NCBI GenBank assembly: GCA_021794705.1
Contig: JAJYQH010000251.1
Location: 1-5,794, forward strand
Length of the DNA: 5,794 bases
DNA from: Actinomycetes bacterium
GTDB lineage: Bacteria > Actinomycetota > Actinomycetes > Propionibacteriales > Propionibacteriaceae
Direction of reading: 5' to 3'
Shown: positions 1 to 5,794 of the stretch, one piece after another
Numbering within the stretch: position 1 is the stretch's first letter
Layout: each line of letters starts with the position of its first letter
The notes under the pieces: model-generated
The model's input: the letters and a program-made list of their open reading frames with translations, nothing else
Told to the model about the DNA's origin: nothing
Database searches by the model: none
Made by a program: the position numbers and the translations under genes

Positions 1-138
1 CACTCCGTCAAGCGAGGCGTCCCGGGACCCGGACGGTGCAGGTCCGTACGGATGTTGCCGCCCGGGGCGCCGTCCATGCAGGAGATGTGAATCTCGGAGT
101 TCCCGGAACGGTCCCGATCCCGCGCCCCCACGGCTGCG
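1..138. other. Upstream region, no gene supported
   Basis: No convincing gene is visible. All three + frames are open at the left edge and stop at 88-90 or further right, but none shows a recognisable protein. A minus-strand frame from an ATG at 77 reads off the left edge with G/C-rich third positions, but no Shine-Dalgarno precedes it. A small inverted repeat (30-34 with 42-46, 5 bp, 7-nt loop) is the only structure seen. On the minus strand TTGACG (12 down to 7) resembles a -35 box, so a divergent promoter is possible, but its -10 would lie outside the window. Confidence 0.4.
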
Positions 139-164
139 GGAATACCACCCGTTACCCCCTGGTT
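139..164 (+). promoter_or_regulatory. SigR/SigH-type ECF promoter of dnaK
   Basis: GGAAT at 139-143 is followed by 18 bases and then GTT at 162-164. This matches the GGAAT-N18-GTT consensus of Streptomyces SigR and mycobacterial SigH, the sigma factors of thiol-oxidative and heat stress. SigH is known to drive dnaK in Mycobacterium tuberculosis. The GTT is also the first three bases of the first HspR operator, so repressor and polymerase would compete for the same bases. Transcription would start near 171, giving a leader of about 155 nt. The motif match is direct; activity and sigma identity are inferred. Confidence 0.6.
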
Positions 165-182
165 GAGTCGAGTGGACTCAAG
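162..182 (+). promoter_or_regulatory. HAIR 1, HspR operator
   Basis: GTTGAGT (162-168), seven bases, then ACTCAAG (176-182). This differs from the HAIR consensus CTTGAGT-N7-ACTCAAG at one of fourteen positions. HAIR is the binding site of HspR, which is encoded at the end of this same operon, so the site supports negative autoregulation with DnaK as co-repressor. It overlaps the -10 element of the SigR/SigH-type promoter and its expected start point. This is the stronger of the two operators. Confidence 0.9.
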
Positions 183-188
183 TCTGGG

Positions 189-217
189 TTGAGCTAGCTC
201 GAAGACTCTGGCAAGGT
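189..217 (+). promoter_or_regulatory. Possible vegetative-type dnaK promoter
   Basis: TTGAGC (189-194), a 17-base spacer, then CAAGGT (212-217). The -35 matches TTGACA at four positions, and the -10 keeps the A and final T of TANNNT. Transcription would start near 224, inside HAIR 2. An equally weak alternative is TGGACT (173-178) with TAGCTC (195-200) at a 16-base spacing. Housekeeping expression of dnaK is expected in actinobacteria, so one such promoter probably exists, but sequence alone does not decide which. Confidence 0.35.
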
Positions 218-237
218 TGAGTCTGCATGGCTCAACC
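215..237 (+). promoter_or_regulatory. HAIR 2, weaker HspR operator
   Basis: GGTTGAG (215-221) and CTCAACC (231-237) are a perfect 7-bp inverted repeat. Read in HAIR register, GTTGAGT (216-222)-N7-GCTCAAC (230-236) matches eleven of fourteen consensus bases. Its centre lies 54 bp from that of HAIR 1, close to five helical turns, so HspR dimers on the two sites would sit on about the same DNA face. It ends 89 bp before the dnaK start codon. Confidence 0.75.
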
Positions 238-282
238 GGGACGCCCGGTCGCAGCTTCTGAATCTGAGACATGACACCAAAG

Positions 283-303
283 CCGCGGGGAACCGCCCCG
301 CGG
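283..303 (+). other. Hairpin in the dnaK leader RNA
   Basis: CCGCGGGG (283-290) pairs perfectly with CCCCGCGG (296-303) around a five-base loop AACCG. The stem is eight G-C pairs and ends nine bases before the dnaK Shine-Dalgarno GGAGGT (313-318). It does not cover the ribosome site and no U-tract follows, so it is neither a clear thermosensor nor a standard terminator. Protection of the messenger 5' region or spacing of the ribosome site is possible. The structure is seen in the sequence; a role is not shown. Confidence 0.6.
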
Positions 304-325
304 GCGACAACCGGAGGTACAACTC

Positions 326-2173
<1,848 letters not shown>

Positions 2174-2214
2174 CCCGCATCCGAGGATGAGCCGGGACCC
2201 ACGATGATCCCGAC

Positions 2215-2252
2215 CCGGGGAGGCGCCGCGGCGAGGTCCGCCGCCTCCCCGG
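2215..2252 (+). other. Strong hairpin in dnaK-grpE spacer
   Basis: An 11-bp perfect stem (2215-2225 with 2242-2252) is extended, after a two-base bulge, by GCGG (2228-2231) with CCGC (2238-2241) around a six-base loop. It begins 41 bases after the dnaK stop. No U-tract follows, so it is not a textbook intrinsic terminator, though actinobacterial terminators often lack one. It could attenuate read-through or protect the dnaK 3' end, which would favour more DnaK than GrpE. Role is inferred. Confidence 0.6.
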
Positions 2253-2259
2253 TGTCGCA

Positions 2260-2276
2260 TCGGTGCCGGACGCCGC
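2260..2276 (+). repeat. 17-bp inverted repeat, left arm
   Basis: TCGGTGCCGGACGCCGC in the dnaK-grpE spacer is the exact reverse complement of 2500-2516 inside grpE. In RNA the two could pair and loop out the grpE ribosome site and start codon. The left arm also contributes to a local hairpin (2267-2270 with 2287-2290, and 2273-2277 with 2281-2285), so the two structures would be mutually exclusive. Positions 2262-2275 are also complementary to 4279-4292 in the dnaJ-hspR spacer. Confidence 0.7.
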
Positions 2277-2380
2277 ACGGTGCGGTTCCGCGCCCCGGTT
2301 CCGGCGCGCGACACACTGGAACCACACGAGCATTCACAGCACAACCACCGAGCAAACGACCTACCGGGCCATCGGCCCCC

Positions 2381-2386
2381 AGGAGA
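2381..2386 (+). promoter_or_regulatory. Ribosome site fixing the grpE start
   Basis: AGGAGA ends five bases before ATG 2392. The same frame is open back to an ATG at 2263, which would add 43 residues, but that stretch has no ribosome site, is rich in His, Thr and Arg unlike a GrpE N terminus, and lies in spacer containing hairpins. The start at 2392 is therefore preferred. Confidence 0.85.
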
Positions 2387-2391
2387 TCCGC

Positions 2392-3018
2392 ATGAGTGAC
2401 AACGTTCGCGACGACGAGGCCAAGGGCGACGTGCAGCACGCCCCCGAGCGGGCCCTCGGCGACGACACGGAGGGCACCGCCGGTGCAGCCGGGGCCCAGG
2501 CGGCGTCCGGCACCGACGACCGGATCCGCGAGCTCGAGCAGCTCGTGGGTGAGCGCACTGCCGACCTGCAGCGGCTGCAGGCCGAGTACGTCAACTACAA
2601 GAAGCGGGTCGACCGCGACCGCGACCAGGCCCGGGGCGCGGGCGTCGAGCGGGTGCTCGTCGAGCTGCTGCCGGTGCTGGACGCCGTCTGGCTCGCCGAG
2701 AGCCACGGTGAGCTCACCGGCGGCTTCAAGATGGTGGCCGACGAGCTCGCCAAGGTGACCGGCCGGCACGGACTGGAGGCCTACGGCGAGAAGGGCGACG
2801 AGTTCGACCCGCGGCTGCACGAGGCGCTCATGCACCTCCACCTGCCCGGCGTCACCGTCACCACCTGCTCGGAGATCATGCAGCCGGGCTACAAGCTCAA
2901 CGACCGGGTGCTGCGTCCGGCCCGGGTGGCCGTGAGCGACCCCGATCCCGACGCCGTGGCCGCACCCGCCGCGTCCGCCGACGAGGCCCCCGCGGAAGAG
3001 GGTGGCGACCACGAGTGA
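2392..3018 (+). CDS. grpE: Nucleotide exchange factor GrpE
   Basis: GrpE is a dimeric cytoplasmic co-chaperone that opens the DnaK nucleotide domain and releases ADP. The 208-residue product begins with an acidic, Ala/Gly-rich disordered segment (1-40). A heptad-like helix follows (about 42-80, containing the typical [12 protein letters not shown] at 61-72), which forms the paired stalk. A short helical region (about 84-124) and the beta domain (about 125-182) follow. The beta domain carries the family motifs around [10 protein letters not shown] (138-147) and [17 protein letters not shown] (163-179), which contact DnaK. The C terminus (183-208) is a low-complexity Ala/Pro/acidic tail. It lies between dnaK and dnaJ but is separated from dnaK by 218 bp, long for this operon. 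Codons 37-42 form one arm of a 17-bp inverted repeat. Identification is secure from motifs and context. Confidence 0.97.
   Translation: MSDNVRDDEAKGDVQHAPERALGDDTEGTAGAAGAQAASGTDDRIRELEQLVGERTADLQRLQAEYVNYKKRVDRDRDQARGAGVERVLVELLPVLDAVWLAESHGELTGGFKMVADELAKVTGRHGLEAYGEKGDEFDPRLHEALMHLHLPGVTVTTCSEIMQPGYKLNDRVLRPARVAVSDPDPDAVAAPAASADEAPAEEGGDHE
2500..2516 (+). repeat. 17-bp inverted repeat, right arm
   Basis: GCGGCGTCCGGCACCGA, spanning grpE codons 37-42 (Ala-Ala-Ser-Gly-Thr-Asp), is the perfect reverse complement of 2260-2276. It lies in the disordered N-terminal segment of GrpE, where protein constraint is weak. Its 2501-2514 part is repeated directly at 4279-4292, the 3' arm of the dnaJ-hspR spacer hairpin. 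Confidence 0.7.
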
Positions 3019-3023
3019 GCCAC

Positions 3024-3046
3024 GGCCCGCCCGGCACCGGGCGGCC
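3024..3046 (+). other. Hairpin in grpE-dnaJ spacer
   Basis: CCGCCCG (3027-3033) pairs with CGGGCGG (3038-3044) around loop GCAC. After a single bulged C, GG (3024-3025) pairs with CC (3045-3046). It starts six bases after the grpE stop and is followed by a C/A-rich stretch up to the dnaJ ribosome site (AGGAGG, 3090-3095). No U-tract is present. It could influence messenger processing or stability; this is inferred. Confidence 0.55.
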
Positions 3047-3102
3047 ACCACCGACACCCTGACCCCACGCACCAACGCCCCACGCGGAGAGGAGGAGACG
3101 TC

Positions 3103-4260
3103 ATGAGCACCAAGGACTGGCTCGAGAAGGACTACTACAAGGTTCTCGGCGTCTCCAAGGACGCCAAGCCCGAGGACATCAAGAAGGCGTTCCGCAAGAT
3201 CGCCCGCGAGAACCACCCCGACCAGCACCCCGGCGACAAGCAGGCCGAGCAGCGGTTCAAGGACGCCAGCGAGGCGCACTCGATCCTCTCGGACGCCGAG
3301 AAGCGCAAGGAGTACGACGAGGCCCGCAGCCTGTTCGGCGGCGGAGGCTTCCGGTTCCCCCGTGGCGGCAACACGGCCGGAGCGCCGGGCATGGACGACC
3401 TGTTCCGCACCATGCACGTGGGCGGCGACGGTGGCCTCGGCGACCTGTTCGGAGGCTTGTTCGGCCAGGGCACGACCACCACCCGCCGCACCACCCAGCG
3501 CGGCCCGCGGCGCGGCTCCGACGTCGAGGGGGAGGTGACCATCGACTTCGAGCAGGCGGTGGAAGGCACCACGGTCGGCGTCCAGATGGTCAGCGAGGCC
3601 GCCTGCCAGGCGTGTCACGGCACGGGGGCCAAGGCGGGCACCGTCCCGCGGGTGTGCCCCACCTGCCAGGGCAGCGGCATGCAGGCGTCCACGAGCGGCG
3701 GCGTGTTCTCGGTCTCCGAGCCCTGCCGCGACTGCCGCGGTCGCGGGCTCATCGTCGACGAGCCGTGCGAGGTCTGCCACGGTTCGGGTCGCGCACGCTC
3801 CGCGAAGACCATGCAGGTGCGGATCCCGGCCGGCGTCACCGACGGCCAGAAGATCCGGGTCAAGGGCAAGGGCAGCCCCGGCGAGAACGGGGGAGCGGCC
3901 GGCGACCTGTACGTCACCGTCAACGTCCGCCCCCACAAGCTGTTCGGCCGGAAGGCCGACAACCTCACGCTCACCGTGCCCGTGACCTTCTCCGAGGCCT
4001 CGCTCGGCGCGGAGATCGAGGTGCCCACCCTGGGCGGCTCGCCGGTCACCCTGCGGATCCCCGCCGGCACCCCCAACGGCCGCACCTTCCGCGTGCGGGG
4101 CAAGGGGGTGAGCCGCACCAACGGCACCCACGGTGACCTGCTCGTCACCGTCGAGGTGCAGGTGCCCGGCACCCTCACCGACGCCGCGCGTCAGGCCCTC
4201 GAGGAGTACACCCGCGCCGTCGGGCCGCTGAATCCCCGGGCCACCTTGTTCCAGCACTGA
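3103..4260 (+). CDS. dnaJ: Hsp40 co-chaperone DnaJ (DnaJ1 type)
   Basis: Class I (type A) J-protein that captures unfolded clients, hands them to DnaK and stimulates its ATP hydrolysis. The J domain covers about 10-75 with the essential HPD at 38-40. A Gly/Phe-rich region (about 78-122) leads into a Thr/Arg-rich linker (123-138). The zinc-binding region has all four CXXCXGXG repeats intact: CQACHGTG (168-175), CPTCQGSG (185-192), CRDCRGRG (208-215) and CEVCHGSG (222-229), binding two zinc ions. The C-terminal substrate domains run from about 235 to 365, followed by a short dimerisation tail. At 385 residues it has the normal family length. The start is supported by AGGAGG seven bases upstream. 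Its place between grpE and hspR marks it as the operon-borne actinobacterial DnaJ; many actinobacteria carry a second dnaJ elsewhere, next to hrcA. Confidence 0.98.
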   Translation: MSTKDWLEKDYYKVLGVSKDAKPEDIKKAFRKIARENHPDQHPGDKQAEQRFKDASEAHSILSDAEKRKEYDEARSLFGGGGFRFPRGGNTAGAPGMDDLFRTMHVGGDGGLGDLFGGLFGQGTTTTRRTTQRGPRRGSDVEGEVTIDFEQAVEGTTVGVQMVSEAACQACHGTGAKAGTVPRVCPTCQGSGMQASTSGGVFSVSEPCRDCRGRGLIVDEPCEVCHGSGRARSAKTMQVRIPAGVTDGQKIRVKGKGSPGENGGAAGDLYVTVNVRPHKLFGRKADNLTLTVPVTFSEASLGAEIEVPTLGGSPVTLRIPAGTPNGRTFRVRGKGVSRTNGTHGDLLVTVEVQVPGTLTDAARQALEEYTRAVGPLNPRATLFQH

Positions 4261-4264
4261 CCCC

Positions 4265-4292
4265 GGTGCCGGGCGCTCCGGCGTCCGGCACC
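4265..4292 (+). other. UNCG-capped hairpin between dnaJ and hspR
   Basis: Twelve base pairs, 4265-4276 with 4281-4292, containing one G-U wobble (4273/4284), close a four-base loop TCCG (4277-4280). The closing pair is C-G, so the RNA loop is C(UCCG)G, of the exceptionally stable UNCG tetraloop class. The stem starts four bases after the dnaJ stop and ends twelve bases before the hspR ribosome site. There is no U-tract. It could be a partial terminator or processing barrier that keeps repressor output below chaperone output. The fold is clear on paper; the role is inferred. Confidence 0.65.
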
Positions 4293-4304
4293 ACAGACCG
4301 CATC

Positions 4305-4309
4305 GGAGG
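4305..4309 (+). promoter_or_regulatory. Ribosome site choosing between two hspR ATGs
   Basis: GGAGG is followed by two adjacent in-frame start codons, ATG at 4312 and ATG at 4315. The spacing is two bases to the first and five to the second. Five is within the normal range and two is too short, so 4315 is the better start. The proteins differ by only one methionine. Confidence 0.7.
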
Positions 4310-4314
4310 CGATG

Positions 4315-4755
4315 ATGAGCACCCAGGCCGTGCAGATCATCGACAAGGACGCGCCCATCTTCACGATCTCGGTGGCCGCGGGCCTGGCCGGCATGCACCC
4401 CCAGACGCTGCGCACCTACGACCGGTTGGGACTGGTGAGTCCCAAGCGCACCCGGGGGCGGGGCCGGCGCTACTCCCGGCGGGACATCGCGCGCCTGCGC
4501 CTCATCCAGCGGCTGAGCCAGGACGAGGGGATCAACCTCAACGGCATCAGCCGCATCCTCGACATGGAGCAGACGATCGAATCGCTCCAGGACCAGGTGA
4601 GCGTGATGACCCGCCAGCTCGCCGAGGCCCGCGCGGCGCTGCACGCCGCGGCCCAGGGCCGGGTGTTCACGGCCGAGGCCTCCGGCGCCGTACACCTCGG
4701 ACGCCGGCCGGTGCCCCGGCCGCTGCAGTTGCCGATGCGGCCGCCGGCGTCCTGA
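4315..4755 (+). CDS. hspR: MerR-family heat-shock repressor HspR
   Basis: Transcriptional repressor of the dnaK operon and usually of other actinobacterial heat-shock genes such as clpB. In Streptomyces coelicolor DnaK acts as its co-repressor. The 146-residue protein has a MerR-type winged helix-turn-helix at about 15-85. FTISVAAGLAGMHPQTLRTYD (16-36) spans the recognition region, the wing includes the basic segment at 44-56, and the DEGINLNGI segment at 70-78 is typical of HspR. A short coiled coil (about 84-113) should dimerise it. The last part (about 125-146) is a Pro/Arg-rich tail. The ligand-binding cysteines of metal-sensing MerR proteins are absent; the protein has no cysteine. It lies last in the chaperone operon, and HAIR sites at 162-182 and 215-237 complete an autoregulatory loop. 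Identification is firm from domain, position and operators together. Confidence 0.95.
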   Translation: MSTQAVQIIDKDAPIFTISVAAGLAGMHPQTLRTYDRLGLVSPKRTRGRGRRYSRRDIARLRLIQRLSQDEGINLNGISRILDMEQTIESLQDQVSVMTRQLAEARAALHAAAQGRVFTAEASGAVHLGRRPVPRPLQLPMRPPAS

Positions 4756-4775
4756 GCCGTCGTCCCGGGCGCCGC

Positions 4776-4798
4776 GGCGGGGCGGGGGCGGCTACTGT
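4776..4798 (+). promoter_or_regulatory. Possible promoter of the sugar kinase
   Basis: TACTGT (4793-4798) fits the actinobacterial -10 pattern TANNNT and lies 34 bases before the kinase start. No -35 box is recognisable at the usual distance. Instead the strand carries consecutive G runs (4776-4777, 4779-4782, 4784-4788, 4790-4791) separated by single C bases, ending one base before the -10. This could form a two-tetrad G-quadruplex. The promoter call rests mainly on the -10. Confidence 0.35.
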
Positions 4799-4818
4799 GT
4801 CGTCGTCAGACGACCTCC

Positions 4819-4824
4819 GAGGAG
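4819..4824 (+). promoter_or_regulatory. Ribosome site choosing the kinase start
   Basis: GAGGAG precedes three in-frame start-type codons: ATG 4826, GTG 4829 and ATG 4832. The distances are one, four and seven bases. Seven is the usual spacing, so 4832 is preferred; the first ATG is too close to the ribosome site. Confidence 0.65.
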
Positions 4825-4831
4825 CATGGTG

Positions 4832-5794
4832 ATGGCCGAGCAGCCGCGTCCCGAGATCCTGAGCCTGGGCGAGGCCCTCATCGACGAGGTCCGTCGCACC
4901 GGTGTCAGTTCCACGACCAGCCACGTCGGCGGCAGCCTGTTCAACGTCGCGTGCGGCCTGGCCCAGCTCGGCGAGAACTCGTGGATCGGGTCCTGGTGGG
5001 GCGCCGACGAGCCCGGACAGCGCATCGCCCGCTCGGCCGAGCGGGCCGGCGTCCGCGTGCTGCCGGGGTCGGACGCGGCGGCCCGCACCTCGGTCGCGCA
5101 CGCCCTGCTCGACGAGGAGGGTCGTGCCGTCTACGAGTTCGACCTCGAGTGGTCGGTGCCGCGGCTGCCGGACGCCGGACGGTTCGCCCACGTGCACACC
5201 GGCAGCATCGCCGCCACCCTCGAACCGGGCGGTGGGCAGGTGGTGGAGGCGGTGCAGGCGATCAAGCGGGCCGGCGGGACGGTCTCGTACGACCCGAACG
5301 TGCGCCCCGCCATCATGGGCCGTCCCACCGACGTCATCGTCAGGGTCGAGGAACTGGTGGCCCTCAGCGACGTCGTGAAGGCCAGCGACGAGGACCTCGC
5401 CTGGCTGTTCGGGGACGAGCCGATCGACTCGATCATGCGCCGCTGGCTGGCGCTCGGGCCTCGGCTGATGGTCGTCACCCGGGGCGGGGAGGGGGCCTAC
5501 GCCGCGCTCGCCGACGACTTCGATCTGCTCGCCGTCCCGCCGGTCGCCGTCACGCTCGTCGACACGGTGGGGGCCGGCGACTCCTTCATGGCCGGGCTGA
5601 TCTCGGGGCTGGTGGCGGGCGGCCTGCTCGGCTCCGCCGGATCGGTCGCCGCGCTGGGCGGGGCCGACTGGCACCGGGTGCAGCCCGCGCTGCACCGGGC
5701 CGTGCTCACGTCCGCGATCACGGTGAGTCGTCCCGGCGCCTACGCGCCGACCCTCGACGAGGTGCACGCCCTCAGCCGGTCGATCCGCCAGCCG
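4832..5794 (+). CDS. PfkB-family sugar kinase, 3' end outside window
   Basis: Cytoplasmic kinase of the ribokinase/PfkB family, which phosphorylates a sugar hydroxyl with ATP. The frame gives 321 residues without a stop up to the last base; since family members are usually about 300-330 residues, little is likely missing. The N terminus opens with ILSLGEALIDEV (9-20), followed by the first PfkB signature GGSLFNVACGLAQLG (33-47). SYDPNVRP (152-159) and the TRGGEGA motif (216-222) follow. The second signature DTVGAGDSFMAG (244-255) contains the catalytic base Asp250 and the anion hole GAGD. The GEALID opening and DPNVRP resemble fructokinase-like members, but the substrate cannot be read from sequence. 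It follows hspR by 76 bp with its own candidate -10. A role in heat shock is not indicated, and co-transcription with hspR remains possible. Confidence 0.92.
   Translation, partial: MAEQPRPEILSLGEALIDEVRRTGVSSTTSHVGGSLFNVACGLAQLGENSWIGSWWGADEPGQRIARSAERAGVRVLPGSDAAARTSVAHALLDEEGRAVYEFDLEWSVPRLPDAGRFAHVHTGSIAATLEPGGGQVVEAVQAIKRAGGTVSYDPNVRPAIMGRPTDVIVRVEELVALSDVVKASDEDLAWLFGDEPIDSIMRRWLALGPRLMVVTRGGEGAYAALADDFDLLAVPPVAVTLVDTVGAGDSFMAGLISGLVAGGLLGSAGSVAALGGADWHRVQPALHRAVLTSAITVSRPGAYAPTLDEVHALSRSIRQP

Noticed and set aside
1..77. Divergent minus-strand gene starting at ATG 77
   Set aside because: Only about 25 codons are visible, no Shine-Dalgarno precedes it (the strand reads CTCC there), and no recognisable motif is present.
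105..126. GGAAC at 105-109 as a second SigR/SigH-type -35
   Set aside because: No GTT occurs 16-19 bases downstream.
139..153. GGAAT (139-143) paired with the nearer GTT at 151-153 as the ECF promoter
   Set aside because: The spacing is only seven bases; the GTT at 162-164 gives the correct eighteen.
271..325. Upstream open frame from ATG 271 overlapping dnaK
   Set aside because: There is no ribosome site, it is out of frame with dnaK, and it runs through dnaK as an Arg/Pro/His-rich shadow.
139..325. CIRCE element (HrcA operator) upstream of dnaK
   Set aside because: No TTAGCACTC-N9-GAGTGCTAA or near match is present; the control signals are HAIRs.
2318..2343. GGAAC at 2318-2322 as an internal stress promoter for grpE
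   Set aside because: The bases eighteen downstream are ACA rather than GTT, and no alternative -10 is visible.
2263..2391. N-terminal extension of GrpE from ATG 2263
   Set aside because: There is no ribosome site, the composition is not GrpE-like, and ATG 2392 has a well-placed AGGAGA.
4667..5767. 366-codon open frame on the minus strand opposite the kinase
   Set aside because: The + strand frame from 4832 carries both PfkB signatures and the catalytic Asp. The antisense translation is a His/Arg/Gly/Asp-rich shadow without motifs.

Overview
This window is a canonical actinobacterial Hsp70 heat-shock locus. Evidence for an actinobacterium (Actinomycetota) is the very high G+C content, the strong G/C bias at third codon positions, the gene order dnaK-grpE-dnaJ-hspR, a MerR-type HspR repressor in place of HrcA, and HAIR operators (HspR-associated inverted repeats) rather than CIRCE upstream of dnaK. 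A Propionibacteriales-like organism is possible, but that is only a guess. All recognisable genes are on the + strand.

Layout: 1-138 holds no gene I can support. 139-237 is a dense control region: a good match to the SigR/SigH promoter consensus, whose -10 element is fused to a near-perfect HAIR, followed by a weaker vegetative-type promoter candidate that runs into a second, less perfect HAIR. A perfect G+C hairpin lies in the dnaK leader. dnaK (326-2173, 615 aa), grpE (2392-3018, 208 aa), dnaJ (3103-4260, 385 aa, the zinc-finger DnaJ1 type) and hspR (4315-4755, 146 aa) follow. A PfkB/ribokinase-family sugar kinase begins at 4832 and is still open at the last base of the window.

How the genes work together: DnaJ delivers substrate and stimulates DnaK ATP hydrolysis, and GrpE exchanges the nucleotide. 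HspR should bind the HAIRs and repress its own operon, with DnaK as co-repressor, so that release of DnaK to unfolded protein lifts repression. A SigR/SigH-type promoter would add induction by thiol-oxidative and heat stress. The kinase probably has its own promoter and no evident functional link.

I do not see a new system here. The coding content is textbook. What deserves a second look is non-coding: the promoter/HAIR overlap, an unusually long 218-bp dnaK-grpE spacer with strong hairpins, a 17-bp perfect inverted repeat linking that spacer to the grpE coding region, and a strong hairpin in each of the three spacers between chaperone-operon genes, one of them capped by a UNCG-class tetraloop.
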